From Flavobacterium sp. WV_118_3 (GTDB lineage: Bacteria > Bacteroidota > Bacteroidia > Flavobacteriales > Flavobacteriaceae), in contig NZ_CP156060.1 in NCBI RefSeq assembly GCF_039778605.1, forward strand, positions 1,798,001 to 1,862,000: 64,000 bases of DNA, written 5' to 3'. Below, in pieces: positions 45,304-54,105 of this stretch. The translations under genes and the position numbers were made by a program. The notes below the pieces were generated by a model. That model had not been told where the DNA came from. It searched no databases and saw only the letters and a list, made by a program, of their open reading frames with translations. Numbering within the stretch: position 1 is the stretch's first letter; every line of letters begins with the position of its first letter.

Positions 45304-45789
45304 ATGAAAAAGTTTTTTACCGAAATAAAATGGAGTATCATTTTTTCCGTAGCCACTGTTTTATGGCTGTTTTTAGAGAAAATTGCCGGCTTTCACGACG
45401 AAAAGATCAGTAGTTATTTCTATATCAGTTTGCTGTTCGGAATCGTATATAGTATCGTTTTTACGTTGGCATTAAAAGAAAAAAAGGCGACTTTTTATAA
45501 CGGTACCATTACCTATAAACAGGCGTTTATTTCGGGCGCTATACTGACGTTGCTGATCGCTGCTATAAGCCCACTGGTACAGGTGATTTTTCACGAGATA
45601 ATCTCTCCGGACTTTTTCGACAATGCTATTGCGAATGTGATGAAAACCAAACCGGGCAATAAGGAATTTGCAACCGGTTATTTTAACCTTCAGAGCTTTA
45701 TTTCACAAGGATTTTTAAACATCCTGTCTTTAGGAATTATATTATCGGCAATTGCCGCTTATTTTATTCAGACCAAAAACCGAAATTAA
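45304..45789 (+). CDS. DUF4199 membrane protein
   Basis: A 161-residue inner-membrane protein with four helices (IIFSVATVLWLFLE, SLLFGIVYSIVFTLA, AFISGAILTLLIAAIS and the last LSLGIILSAIAAYF). The pattern of FYNGTITYKQAFISG after helix 2 is the DUF4199 hallmark. Function unknown; it is common in Bacteroidota. The lipoprotein at 45792 follows with 2 bases between, so the two are one unit. Confidence 0.83.
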   Translation: MKKFFTEIKWSIIFSVATVLWLFLEKIAGFHDEKISSYFYISLLFGIVYSIVFTLALKEKKATFYNGTITYKQAFISGAILTLLIAAISPLVQVIFHEIISPDFFDNAIANVMKTKPGNKEFATGYFNLQSFISQGFLNILSLGIILSAIAAYFIQTKNRN

Positions 45790-45791
45790 TT

Positions 45792-46259
45792 ATGAAAAAA
45801 ACAGCTTTTGCCCTGCTAGTACTGGCGCTGTCGGTTTCTTCCTGTATCAGCACCAAATCGACTATTAAAAATATTGACGAAAACGCTTCACGCCCTATTC
45901 TTCGCGGGGATTATTATGTACTGACCGAGTATAGCGATAACGCCAAATACGGATATGATTCGGACTATCCAATCAATATCGGATTTATATCCGAATCGCA
46001 GGAAAAAAATAATGTGACCTACTTTTTTAACGGATTGGAAGGTCCTGACGGGCAAAAATTAAGCTTCGAAAAAACCGGAACCTGTTGTCCGTTTCCAACC
46101 AAACACAACCGCGTAGGTGCCGGAATGCTGGCTATGTACACGGTAACCTGGGAAGGCCAGTCCAAACCGGTGGTCCTTTATTTTAACACTTTCGAAAAAG
46201 GCAAAATAATGTGTCCTAAAGGTTTATCCATTAAGAAAAACCCATCCCGAACTCACTAA
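45792..46259 (+). CDS. Small lipoprotein with a Cys-Cys motif
   Basis: A 155-residue lipoprotein: lipobox VSSC with acylated Cys18. The mature part has a single distinctive motif TGTCCPFPTKHN and a C-terminal Cys in IMCPKGLSI, so three Cys may pair outside the cytoplasm. No catalytic domain is recognised. Related proteins are sometimes labelled with the name of the adjacent KDO-8-P synthase in databases, from memory; nothing in this sequence supports that activity. Confidence 0.75.
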   Translation: MKKTAFALLVLALSVSSCISTKSTIKNIDENASRPILRGDYYVLTEYSDNAKYGYDSDYPINIGFISESQEKNNVTYFFNGLEGPDGQKLSFEKTGTCCPFPTKHNRVGAGMLAMYTVTWEGQSKPVVLYFNTFEKGKIMCPKGLSIKKNPSRTH

Positions 46260-46284
46260 TTTTAAGAATACTATAAGAAATCGC

Positions 46285-46320
46285 ATCCTTCCGAAACGTT
46301 TTTTGGAAGGATTTTTGTTG
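46285..46320 (+). terminator. Terminator upstream of kdsA
   Basis: The stem ATCCTTCC/GGAAGGAT (46285-46292 with 46305-46312) and a T-rich tail. It directly abuts the kdsA -7 box. Confidence 0.75.
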
Positions 46321-46328
46321 TATATTTG
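46321..46328 (+). promoter_or_regulatory. -7 box of kdsA
   Basis: TATATTTG, an exact match 22 bases before the start. A TTTG at 46302-46305 leaves a 15-base spacer, shorter than usual. Confidence 0.55.
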
Positions 46329-46350
46329 TGTCACTTTTTAAGAATCCATT

Positions 46351-47169
46351 ATGAACTTATCCAATATACCGCAAATCAAACATACTGATAGCGGAAATTT
46401 CTTTTTATTGGCCGGACCTTGCGCCATTGAAGGCGAGGAAATGGCCATGCGAATCGCCGAAAAATTAGTAGGCATCACCGACAAGCTTGCCATTCCTTAT
46501 GTGTTTAAAGGCTCGTTTAAAAAGGCTAACCGTTCCCGAATCGATAGTTTTACCGGTATCGGAGATGAAAAAGCCTTGAAAATACTTCAAAAGGTATCCA
46601 AGGAATTTGGCGTACCAACCGTTACCGATATTCACGAAAACCACGATGCCGAATTGGCTGCCGAATATGTGGATATTCTTCAGATTCCTGCCTTTTTAGT
46701 ACGTCAGACGGATCTTGTGGTGGCTGCGGCGCAAACCGGGAAAACTGTAAACCTAAAAAAAGGTCAGTTTATGAGTCCGGAAAGTATGAAACACGCGGTA
46801 CAAAAAGTATTGGACTGCCAAAATGAAAACGTGATGGTAACCGATCGCGGAACCATGTTTGGTTATCAGGATATGATTGTGGATTACCGGGGAATCCCAA
46901 CCATGCAACAATTTGCTACTACGGTACTTGATGTGACGCATTCGCTACAACAACCCAACCAGTCGGCCGGCGTTACCGGTGGTCGTCCGGATATGATCGA
47001 AACGGTTGCCAAAGCCGGAATCGCAGTTGGTGTTGACGGTATTTTTATCGAAACCCACTTCGACCCTGCCAATGCGAAAAGCGACGGTGCCAATATGCTA
47101 CATCTGGATTATTTTGAAGGGTTGATGCAAAAACTGGTAGCGATCCGTAAAACTGTAAATTCTTTTTAA
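46351..47169 (+). CDS. kdsA: 3-deoxy-8-phosphooctulonate synthase
   Basis: A 272-residue TIM-barrel enzyme that condenses phosphoenolpyruvate with arabinose 5-phosphate to KDO 8-phosphate for lipopolysaccharide. Conserved parts are FFLLAGPCAIEGE, FKGSFKKANRSRIDSF, VTDIHENHDAEL, NLKKGQFMSPE, TDRGTMFGYQDMIVD and DGIFIETHFDPANAKSDG. The next gene starts 15 bases after the stop. Confidence 0.96.
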   Translation: MNLSNIPQIKHTDSGNFFLLAGPCAIEGEEMAMRIAEKLVGITDKLAIPYVFKGSFKKANRSRIDSFTGIGDEKALKILQKVSKEFGVPTVTDIHENHDAELAAEYVDILQIPAFLVRQTDLVVAAAQTGKTVNLKKGQFMSPESMKHAVQKVLDCQNENVMVTDRGTMFGYQDMIVDYRGIPTMQQFATTVLDVTHSLQQPNQSAGVTGGRPDMIETVAKAGIAVGVDGIFIETHFDPANAKSDGANMLHLDYFEGLMQKLVAIRKTVNSF

Positions 47170-47184
47170 TTTTTACTATCGATA

Positions 47185-48030
47185 ATGAAACATCCATTTT
47201 TAATGGCTGTGCTAACTTTTTGTGTTTTTTCACAGTACACCTTTGCTCAGGAAGAAGCAATCACACCTGAAAAATACACGGCGCATAACAAGGGTAAGTT
47301 TTACGTTTTCTGGGGTGGAAACCGCGCAAATTTTACCAATTCGGACATCCATTTTCAAGGTGCCGATTACGATTTTACGCTTCATGATGTTGCGGCTCAG
47401 GACAAACCCAAAGGATGGCATATTGACTATATCAACCCGGGACGAATGACAATTCCACAAACCAACCTGCGTGTAGGTTATTTTATCACCGACAAATATA
47501 ACATTTCGATTGGTGTAGACCATATGAAATATGTAATGCAACAGGATCAGGTGGCGCGTATTTCCGGGAATTATCCAGCGGAATACAACAACACGGTCGT
47601 GAGCAATGGAATGGTAGATTTAACCGATGAAAGTTTCCTTACGTTCGAACATACCGACGGATTAAACTATATCAACACGGAATTTTCACGAGTGGACGAT
47701 ATCTCAAAATGGTTTGGAATTACCAATACGGATGTATTTCAGATCAATGTAACCGAAGGTGTTGGTGGCGGTGTTTTATTTCCAAAAACCAATGCCAAAT
47801 TGTTTAATAAAGAACGTCATGACGATTTCCATATTTCCGGATTCGGACTTTCAGCCAAAGCCGGACTGAACCTGACTTTCTTTAAACACTTCTTTATTCA
47901 GGCCGAATTAAAAGGAGGTTATATCAACATGAATGATATCAAAACCACATATAGCAACGACGATAAAGCATCACAGCACTTTATGTTTTTACAACGTGTG
48001 ATTGCTTTTGGAGGTATTTTTAGAATATAA
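47185..48030 (+). CDS. Outer membrane beta-barrel protein
   Basis: A 281-residue protein with a signal peptide (MKHPFLMAVLTFCVFSQYTFAQ). Alternating beta strands include FYVFWGGNRANFTNS, TNLRVGYFITDKYNISIGVD, GFGLSAKAGLNLTFF and a final FLQRVIAFGGIFRI, so it is an 8- to 12-strand barrel in the OmpW/general OMP class. A strand contains HFFIQAELKGGYINMND. Function unknown. It shares the kdsA transcript by spacing. Confidence 0.75.
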   Translation: MKHPFLMAVLTFCVFSQYTFAQEEAITPEKYTAHNKGKFYVFWGGNRANFTNSDIHFQGADYDFTLHDVAAQDKPKGWHIDYINPGRMTIPQTNLRVGYFITDKYNISIGVDHMKYVMQQDQVARISGNYPAEYNNTVVSNGMVDLTDESFLTFEHTDGLNYINTEFSRVDDISKWFGITNTDVFQINVTEGVGGGVLFPKTNAKLFNKERHDDFHISGFGLSAKAGLNLTFFKHFFIQAELKGGYINMNDIKTTYSNDDKASQHFMFLQRVIAFGGIFRI

Positions 48031-48067
48031 GCTAAAAGAGAACAGAAGCAAGAGAAAAATACTCGAC

Positions 48068-48097
48068 AAAAAAGGCTCCATTTGGAGCCTTTTTTTA
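48068..48097. terminator. Bidirectional terminator at the OMP gene end
   Basis: A 12-bp perfect stem AAAAAAGGCTCC/GGAGCCTTTTTT with loop ATTT. It overlaps the stop codon of the minus gene. Confidence 0.93.
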
Positions 48098-48448
48098 TGG
48101 ATATAACGCCATCGCTTCTTGGATCAAATCCGTTAAGACAATCGGATCTATTCCTTCCAGCGATTGGTAACGCAGTGATTTCATTGTATTCCGTCCTTCC
48201 GACACTAATAGCTCCTGATGTTGCAAAAGTTTAAAACCTCTTGAAAAACCAAGATCGACAAACTGTCCTTTATGACTCGCATTCAGAAAACAAAAAGGTC
48301 GGCCTTTATAATACATATACGGAACGGTCCATTTGCATTCCAAACGATACGAGGTTTCCAATGTCATCTCCAAAACCGCCACTAAATGCAATAATATCGA
48401 GCGATACGGTTCCGGTTGGTTGATAATATATACGTCGGCCGGTTTCAT
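48095..48448 (-). CDS. DUF1801 domain protein
   Basis: A 117-residue YdhG-like protein. The core WTVPYMYYKGRPFCFLNA and the downstream VDLGFSRGFKL are the family's hallmark segments. It starts 2 bases after the stop of the small membrane protein upstream. Function unknown. Confidence 0.83.
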   Translation of the reverse strand: MKPADVYIINQPEPYRSILLHLVAVLEMTLETSYRLECKWTVPYMYYKGRPFCFLNASHKGQFVDLGFSRGFKLLQHQELLVSEGRNTMKSLRYQSLEGIDPIVLTDLIQEAMALYP

Positions 48449-48450
48449 AC

Positions 48451-48738
48451 TTATGCTTGTCTTTCCTCTGAAGAAACGTTCTGTACATTCTTTTTTGCCT
48501 TACGAATCAGGCGTCGACCGTAGCGAATCAGTAGATAGTCGGCTACAGCCAATACCACCATCGCCACTACAATTCCCATATAGTACACAATCAGAAAACT
48601 GGGTTTCTCCCCTTTTAGATGTTCCGTAAATGTTGTAATACCAATAAGCGCCATCAGGAGATACACCCCAAACAACACGCCGATGATAACCAGAAAATAG
48701 CCTACTATACGCATCCTTTTAAATCTTTTTACAAACAT
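48451..48738 (-). CDS. Small membrane protein with two helices
   Basis: A 95-residue protein, with helices IVGYFLVIIGVLFGVYLLM and YYMGIVVAMVVLAVADYLLI, then a basic tail. I chose Met at 48738 because an upstream extension to 48810 is AT-rich and poorly coding; Met33 of the longer frame is another option. It forms an operon with the DUF1801 gene. Family unknown. Confidence 0.68.
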   Translation of the reverse strand: MFVKRFKRMRIVGYFLVIIGVLFGVYLLMALIGITTFTEHLKGEKPSFLIVYYMGIVVAMVVLAVADYLLIRYGRRLIRKAKKNVQNVSSEERQA

Positions 48739-48797
48739 ATCACTTGTTTTGGTAATTTCCGATGAATTGGCTTTTAGATTTATTTTTTGCAAAAAAA

Positions 48798-48848
48798 TTG
48801 TTCGTTTCAAAAAATATTACTTACTTTGTTTTTCAAAGTACTTTTAAA
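48798..48848 (+). promoter_or_regulatory. Operator-like repeat and promoter, copy 1
   Basis: A -33 TTG (48798-48800), a 20-base spacer and TTACTTTG form a promoter. Overlaid on the -7 box is an inverted repeat ACTTTG-N5-CAAAGT (48823-48828 with 48834-48839) followed by ACTTTTAAA. The same element recurs at 49779-49804. Confidence 0.6.
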
Positions 48849-49456
48849 TGGATACAAATAATTATTTACAGGATTTAAAAGACATCAAGGACTTGATGAA
48901 TAAATCAACTCAGTTTATCTCATTAAGTGGTCTTTCCGGGGTTTTGGCCGGTGCCTATGCTTTGATTGGCGCTTTCGTAGCTCACTATCTGATCCGTACC
49001 AACACCGGAGCCTATGTTTCCGTTGACAGTTCTCTGTTCCAACAACTGGTTTTGGTGGCTTTGGTCGTACTGGTTGTCTCTTTAATTACGGCGTATATTT
49101 TCACCGTTAATAAAGCCAAAAAAACAGGCGAAAAAGTATGGAATTCCTCTTCCAAAAGGTTATTGATCAACTTTTTTATTCCCTTGGTTACCGGTGGCAT
49201 TCTGGCGCTATTATTATTCGAAAAAGGTTATTACGATCTGATCGCTCCCACTACCCTAATTTTTTATGGCATGGCTTGTTTAAACGCCAGTAAATACACG
49301 CTACGGGACGTTCGCTATCTTGGGATTACCGAAATCATTTTAGGGTTATTATCCGTAGCTTTTTCCAATTATGGTTTGTACTTTTGGGCGCTTGGATTCG
49401 GAATCTGCCATATCCTCTATGGCGCTGTGATGCATTATAAATACGACCGAAAATAA
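48848..49456 (+). CDS. Membrane protein of unknown function in the creD cluster
   Basis: A 202-residue protein. After a short charged N-terminus come about five to six helices (for example GVLAGAYALIGAFVAHYLI, LVALVVLVVSLITAYIF, LINFFIPLVTGGILALLLF, YLGITEIILGLLSVAF). No family name known. It is followed after 5 bases by a regulator, and by creD; the trio probably belongs together. Confidence 0.75.
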   Translation: MDTNNYLQDLKDIKDLMNKSTQFISLSGLSGVLAGAYALIGAFVAHYLIRTNTGAYVSVDSSLFQQLVLVALVVLVVSLITAYIFTVNKAKKTGEKVWNSSSKRLLINFFIPLVTGGILALLLFEKGYYDLIAPTTLIFYGMACLNASKYTLRDVRYLGITEIILGLLSVAFSNYGLYFWALGFGICHILYGAVMHYKYDRK

Positions 49457-49461
49457 TTGTT

Positions 49462-49758
49462 TTGAAAAGTCTCATCGAAAATATCAATAAAGCATTTGAC
49501 CATCGGATCCGTTTGGGTATTATGTCCATACTGATGGTTAACGAGTATGCTGACTTTACGACGCTTAAAGAGCTTTTGGGCGTGACCGACGGTAATCTGG
49601 CCAGTCATGCCAAAGCCCTTGAAAGTGAAAACTATATCGCTATTGAAAAGCAGTTTATCGGAAAAAAACCAAACACCCGCTATAACGCAACCCAGGACGG
49701 TCGCAAAGCGTTTCAGGAGCATATTGATGCCCTTGAAAAATTAATCCAAAAACACTAA
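49462..49758 (+). CDS. Winged-helix transcriptional regulator
   Basis: A 98-residue DNA-binding protein beginning at a TTG codon (MKSLIENINKAFDHRIRLG once formylated). The recognition region TTLKELLGVTDGNLASHAKAL is a clear winged helix of the HTH_34/MarR-like type, with the wing in KKPNTRYNATQDGRKAF. There is no ligand domain. No ATG or GTG precedes the conserved N-terminus, so TTG is the probable start. It most likely binds the operator-like repeat that flanks it on both sides. Confidence 0.85.
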   Translation: MKSLIENINKAFDHRIRLGIMSILMVNEYADFTTLKELLGVTDGNLASHAKALESENYIAIEKQFIGKKPNTRYNATQDGRKAFQEHIDALEKLIQKH

Positions 49759-49776
49759 GACTATTTTTTTAGCTAT

Positions 49777-49804
49777 TAACTTTGAATTTCAAAGTACTTT
49801 TAAA
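49777..49804 (+). promoter_or_regulatory. Operator-like repeat and -7 box, copy 2
   Basis: TAACTTTG (49777-49784) is a -7 box. The inverted repeat ACTTTG-N5-CAAAGT (49779-49784 with 49790-49795) and the trailing ACTTTTAAA match copy 1 at all but two positions, both in the spacer. Confidence 0.6.
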
Positions 49805-49845
49805 AAATAAACAAACAAAATTCAATAACCTTAAATCAAATCAAC

Positions 49846-51174
49846 ATGGACCATCAATCAGACAAAGACACTTCCAGACCGGAAGTAAACCTTCCCAAAA
49901 TGCCTACTCCTTTTTTTCAAACGCCAACGGTCAAAATGATCATGATTGGCTTTCTGGCACTGTTTCTGCTTATACCGTTGCAGTTTGTCAAAGACTTAAT
50001 CTCAGAACGTTCCCAACGGAAAAACGAGGTGATTAAAGAAGTGAGTGAGAAATGGGGAAGCAGTGTCAATTTTTACGGACCTATTTTAAAAGTACCGTAT
50101 ACCGAAGTCAATAGCAAATACTATAAATATGCCTATCTGTTCCCGGAAAAACTGGAAAATCAGACGACGGTCGAAACCAAACCCTTAAATCGGAATATTT
50201 ATGATGCTACCGTTTATACCGCCGAAATGAATTTTAAAGGTTCGTATATAAAACCGGATTTCGACATCCAGAATATTCCGGCCGGAAATATACATTGGGA
50301 TAAGGCGACCATTTTGATTCAGACCACCAATCTAAAGAGTATTAAAGATCAAGTGGGGATTACTTTTGGCGGCAAACCCTATACTTTCGAACCGATTTAC
50401 AACAGCAATTCCGGTTTTGAAGCGTTGGAAACCGGCCCTATCAATATGACAGCCGCTACTTTTCCAACGAGCTTTCAGTTTAAAATCAAATACGATGGTA
50501 GTCAGCTGATCAAAATGGTTCCGATTGGAAAAACGACCGAAATGAGTATGAAATCCAACTGGCACAGTCCTGGTTTTACCGGTAATTTCCTTCCGAATGA
50601 TAAAACTAAGGTGATCACCAATGATGGTTTTCAGGCGAAATGGAAAGTGCTTCACATCAACAGAGCGTTTTCGCAGCAGTATTTCAACAGTCTGCCGGAT
50701 TTGAGCAAATATGCTTTTGGGGTGAATTTTATCGTACCGGTTGACGAATACCAGAAAAACGAGCGCGTTTCCAAATACGGCTTTCTGGTGATTGGTCTTA
50801 CGTTCCTGACGTTTTTCCTGATTCAGTCCATCAGTAAAATCCGCATCCATATCTTCCAGTATTGTATGATTGGTATTGCGCTGGTATTATTTTATACGTT
50901 GCTTATCGCGATCACCGAGCACAGTAGTTTCCGATTGGCGTATATCCTTTCCGGTATTGGAGTCGTTCTGATGATCAGTTTGTATTCGTTTTCAATTCTG
51001 AAAAATCCCAAGTTTCCATTACTCATTGGTACGTCGCTATCGGCTTTGTATGTGTTTATCTATATTATCATTCAGATGGAAAATTATGCCCTTCTGGTAG
51101 GTAGTATTGGTCTATTTATCATCCTTGGACTCGTAATGTATCTTTCGCGAAAAATTGACTGGAACAGCAATTAA
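49846..51174 (+). CDS. creD: Cell envelope integrity protein CreD
   Basis: A 442-residue inner membrane protein. One helix near residue 30-50 (MIMIGFLALFLLIPLQF) anchors a large periplasmic domain (about 60-300, with GPILKVPYTEV and PVDEYQKNERVSKYGFL at its end), followed by about five closely packed helices. CreD is induced with beta-lactamase in the cre regulon of Gram-negatives; here no CreBC two-component system is near, and a winged-helix regulator takes its place. Confidence 0.9.
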   Translation: MDHQSDKDTSRPEVNLPKMPTPFFQTPTVKMIMIGFLALFLLIPLQFVKDLISERSQRKNEVIKEVSEKWGSSVNFYGPILKVPYTEVNSKYYKYAYLFPEKLENQTTVETKPLNRNIYDATVYTAEMNFKGSYIKPDFDIQNIPAGNIHWDKATILIQTTNLKSIKDQVGITFGGKPYTFEPIYNSNSGFEALETGPINMTAATFPTSFQFKIKYDGSQLIKMVPIGKTTEMSMKSNWHSPGFTGNFLPNDKTKVITNDGFQAKWKVLHINRAFSQQYFNSLPDLSKYAFGVNFIVPVDEYQKNERVSKYGFLVIGLTFLTFFLIQSISKIRIHIFQYCMIGIALVLFYTLLIAITEHSSFRLAYILSGIGVVLMISLYSFSILKNPKFPLLIGTSLSALYVFIYIIIQMENYALLVGSIGLFIILGLVMYLSRKIDWNSN

Positions 51175-51184
51175 TCCCATAAAA

Positions 51185-51209
51185 AAAGTCCCGATTAAAT
51201 CGGGACTTT
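51185..51209. terminator. Bidirectional terminator with AGTCCCGAT stem, copy 2
   Basis: An 11-bp perfect stem AAAGTCCCGAT/ATCGGGACTTT with loop TAA. It is the same core as at 44163-44193. Confidence 0.9.
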
Positions 51210-51217
51210 ACTTTTAT

Positions 51218-52318
51218 TTATTGTTTTGCTTTTGGCGCCGGTGGCGTTTCTAACATTTCGATTTCAAAAATCAAATTGGTGTTTGGTGGAATAATCGCAT
51301 AACCTCTTTCTCCGTAAGCCAAATGCGACGGAATAAAAAGGATCGCTTTATCACCAAAAGACATGTTTTCCAATCCTTCGATAAAGCCCGGGATTAAACC
51401 TTCTTTATTACCATAAGGGAACGGGAATGGGGTATACTGATTTGCAGCTGCTCTGTTGGCATCAAGCTTACCAAAAGCTTTTGCAACATCTTCATAGCTG
51501 GTATCAAACAAGTCTCCGTTTTCGAAATAACCGGCATAGTGCACATATACCTGTGTTCCGGCAGCTGGTTTTTTACCGCTTCCTTTTTTAATGATAGCAT
51601 ATTCCAATCCGGATTGTGTTTTAGTAGCTCCCGTTTTTGCTGCTGCAAATGCCGCTACTTTTTCCGTTTTAATTTTGCTCAATCCTTCAGCCAGTTTCTT
51701 TTGTGCTACCGATTCGGTATCGTAGTATCCTTTGAATACTTTTGGAGCATCAAATTTCTTAGCGTCTTTTCCAATACGGATGATCGTGATTTTTTTGATT
51801 ACATCGTTTTGCTCGATTTTATTCACGATATCCATACCTTGAACCACTTCTCCAAAAACACTGTGTTTTCCGTCTAACCATGGCGTTGCTTTATGCGTGA
51901 TAAAAAACTGACTTCCGTTTGTTCCCGGTCCGGCATTGGCCATTGATAAGATTCCCGCTTTGGAATGTTTTAATTCCGGTGCGATTTCATCTTTAAATTT
52001 ATAACCTGGTCCGCCTTCTCCATTTCCGTCCGGATCACCACCCTGAATCATAAAATCTTTGATCACTCGGTGAAATTTAACGTCATTATAAAAGGGTTTC
52101 CCTTTGAATTTATCTTTTACAAAAGGGTTTTTACCTTCGGCTAACGATACAAAATTCGCTACGGTAACCGGCGTTTTCTGGTATTCTAATTTAACGATTA
52201 TGTTACCTTTATTCGTCTCGATATCGGCATAAAGCCCGTCGCCTAACTTATCGTAAGATGACGTACAAGAACTAAATAATGCAACAAGGCCTACAAATAA
52301 ACTTGTCATTGATTTCAT
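51218..52318 (-). CDS. Lipoprotein peptidyl-prolyl isomerase, cyclophilin-FKBP fusion
   Basis: A 366-residue lipoprotein (lipobox FSSC, Cys18). The cyclophilin domain (about 25-185) has [24 protein letters not shown] and [13 protein letters not shown] Lys/Ala-rich linker follows. The FKBP domain (about 235-360) has [32 protein letters not shown] and [21 protein letters not shown], so the catalytic residues of both are present. It would help fold proteins in the periplasm. It lies downstream of gldI by 20 bases. Confidence 0.93.
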   Translation of the reverse strand: MKSMTSLFVGLVALFSSCTSSYDKLGDGLYADIETNKGNIIVKLEYQKTPVTVANFVSLAEGKNPFVKDKFKGKPFYNDVKFHRVIKDFMIQGGDPDGNGEGGPGYKFKDEIAPELKHSKAGILSMANAGPGTNGSQFFITHKATPWLDGKHSVFGEVVQGMDIVNKIEQNDVIKKITIIRIGKDAKKFDAPKVFKGYYDTESVAQKKLAEGLSKIKTEKVAAFAAAKTGATKTQSGLEYAIIKKGSGKKPAAGTQVYVHYAGYFENGDLFDTSYEDVAKAFGKLDANRAAANQYTPFPFPYGNKEGLIPGFIEGLENMSFGDKAILFIPSHLAYGERGYAIIPPNTNLIFEIEMLETPPAPKAKQ

Positions 52319-52338
52319 TTTTAAATTGATAATTATTA

Positions 52339-52947
52339 CTAGTTTTCGGGTTGGTTTTTTGTATTTTCAGTTTCGGTTTTCAGAGCCGGCTTGTTTTTTT
52401 CGGAAGCGCCCGGTTTTAAATCGGTTAACGTAACCGTACAAATTAACGGTTGATTGGTACCGATTTTATCATTATCTCCATGATAACCATAGGCCATATG
52501 CGACGGAAATAAGAAGGTTACCTTCTCTCCTTTTTTCATCAGTTTGATACCATCGCGAAGCCCCATCATGATGTTTTGCTTGTCCACATGGTAGACCTGC
52601 GATTTTAAATCGGCTTCCGAATAAATCTGTTTACCGTCCAAATCGCTGATGTTATAATCGAAATAAGCGATGTCCCCTTTTTTAGGTGTCAGGGTTTCTT
52701 TGTCATTTTTGACGTCATAACGATACCAGTATCCTTTGGCTGAAGCAACATAGGCCTTTGCGGTATCTTTACTGATCACCGCCTCGATAAGCGATTCTTC
52801 ATTGGCGATCAGTTTTTTATTTCGCTTGATCGATTCTTTGATAAAAGTTCCCGAACTATGCGAAATCGGCTGCCGTGCCTGTTGCTGAGAACAGCTTGTA
52901 AAAGCAAATCCCAAAACGGCCAGCATTAAGAAATAGATTCTTTTCAT
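52339..52947 (-). CDS. gldI: Gliding motility FKBP-type isomerase lipoprotein GldI
   Basis: A 202-residue lipoprotein with lipobox FTSC and acylated Cys19. The FKBP domain is visible in [41 protein letters not shown] and [13 protein letters not shown]. GldI is required for gliding in Flavobacterium johnsoniae and stabilises other Gld components. It is flanked by a second FKBP protein and a DHH phosphoesterase, which agrees with the known gldI neighbourhood as I recall it. Confidence 0.88.
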   Translation of the reverse strand: MKRIYFLMLAVLGFAFTSCSQQQARQPISHSSGTFIKESIKRNKKLIANEESLIEAVISKDTAKAYVASAKGYWYRYDVKNDKETLTPKKGDIAYFDYNISDLDGKQIYSEADLKSQVYHVDKQNIMMGLRDGIKLMKKGEKVTFLFPSHMAYGYHGDNDKIGTNQPLICTVTLTDLKPGASEKNKPALKTETENTKNQPEN

Positions 52948-52950
52948 AAC

Positions 52951-53967
52951 TTATGTTGTCTTTTCAGACGCTAAAATAGCAATAAATTGTTGTATCGTTT
53001 CGTCTAATGTTAAAAAGGATTTTCCGCCGGCCGCATTGATATGTCCGCCGCCATTGAAATGTTCGCGTGCAAATTGATTTACATCGAAACCGCCTTGCGA
53101 ACGGAACGATATTTTCACGATACCTTCTTCTTTGTTTTCGATAAAAATAGCCGTAAAATCAATTCCTTTAATCGATAGTCCATAGTTGACAATCCCTTCG
53201 GTATCGCCTTTCGCATAATGAAACTGATCCAGTTCGTCCTGAGTTAAGGTGATATAGGACGTTTTGTATTCCGGTAGCAATTTTAAGTTTTGTAAACCGC
53301 GGCCTAATAACTGCAAACGGTTGTACGAACTTGTATCGAACAGCAGGTTATGTATTTTACTGTTTTCCACACCACGGTCGATCAGATCGGCTACGACACG
53401 ATGTGTCGTACTGGTTGTAAGCGGAAAACGGAACGACCCCGAATCGGTTACAATTCCAGTATAAATACAGGTTGCCACCGTTTTATTGATCAAATTGGCA
53501 TACCCCAATCCGGTTAAAAATGTATACACCATTTCACAGGTAGAGCCATAACCGGTATCAGAAAACGTATATTTTGCATACGTATCCGGCAACTGGTGGT
53601 GATCGATCATGATGAATAATTTTTCCGTCAACGTTTTTAGGAAATTCTCCATCTGTTCACCCGTTCGGTGTAAAGCGTTAAAATCTAATGTAAAAACAAT
53701 ATCCGCGTCATTGATCAGCGTTTCACATGTTTTTTTCTGGGTTTCAAAAACCCGAACCGTATCGGCTCCCGGAAGCCAGTTTAAAAAATCCGGAAACTCA
53801 TTGGGCGCTACGACAACCGCCTTATGGCCCAGTTGTAAAAAAGTGTGGTACAATGCCAGTGTCGACCCCATAGCGTCTCCGTCTGGATTTCGATGGGGAA
53901 TGATCGCGATTTTTTTTGGCGAGGCCAATAACGTATGGATCGCTTCCATTTCATTTTTATTCATCAT
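52951..53967 (-). CDS. DHH family phosphoesterase (NrnA-like)
   Basis: A 338-residue protein with two domains: the DHH domain has HRNPDGDAMGSTLALYH and IMIDHHQLPDTYAKYTF with the DHH triad, and the DHHA1 domain ends in GGHINAAGGKSF. Its relatives are oligoribonuclease/pAp phosphatases that clear short RNAs. It is the first gene of the minus operon ahead of gldI (3 bases apart). Confidence 0.9.
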   Translation of the reverse strand: MMNKNEMEAIHTLLASPKKIAIIPHRNPDGDAMGSTLALYHTFLQLGHKAVVVAPNEFPDFLNWLPGADTVRVFETQKKTCETLINDADIVFTLDFNALHRTGEQMENFLKTLTEKLFIMIDHHQLPDTYAKYTFSDTGYGSTCEMVYTFLTGLGYANLINKTVATCIYTGIVTDSGSFRFPLTTSTTHRVVADLIDRGVENSKIHNLLFDTSSYNRLQLLGRGLQNLKLLPEYKTSYITLTQDELDQFHYAKGDTEGIVNYGLSIKGIDFTAIFIENKEEGIVKISFRSQGGFDVNQFAREHFNGGGHINAAGGKSFLTLDETIQQFIAILASEKTT

Positions 53968-54105
53968 GCTGCGAATTTACATTTTTTTGATTCACAAAAG
54001 GGTTAGTATTTCCTTAAAAATAAAGGTTTCGAAAAAACCACCAAAATAATACGGCATTCCGGACGTTTTTTTTGTATTATTGTCCCATTAAAGCATAGTA
54101 CTAAA

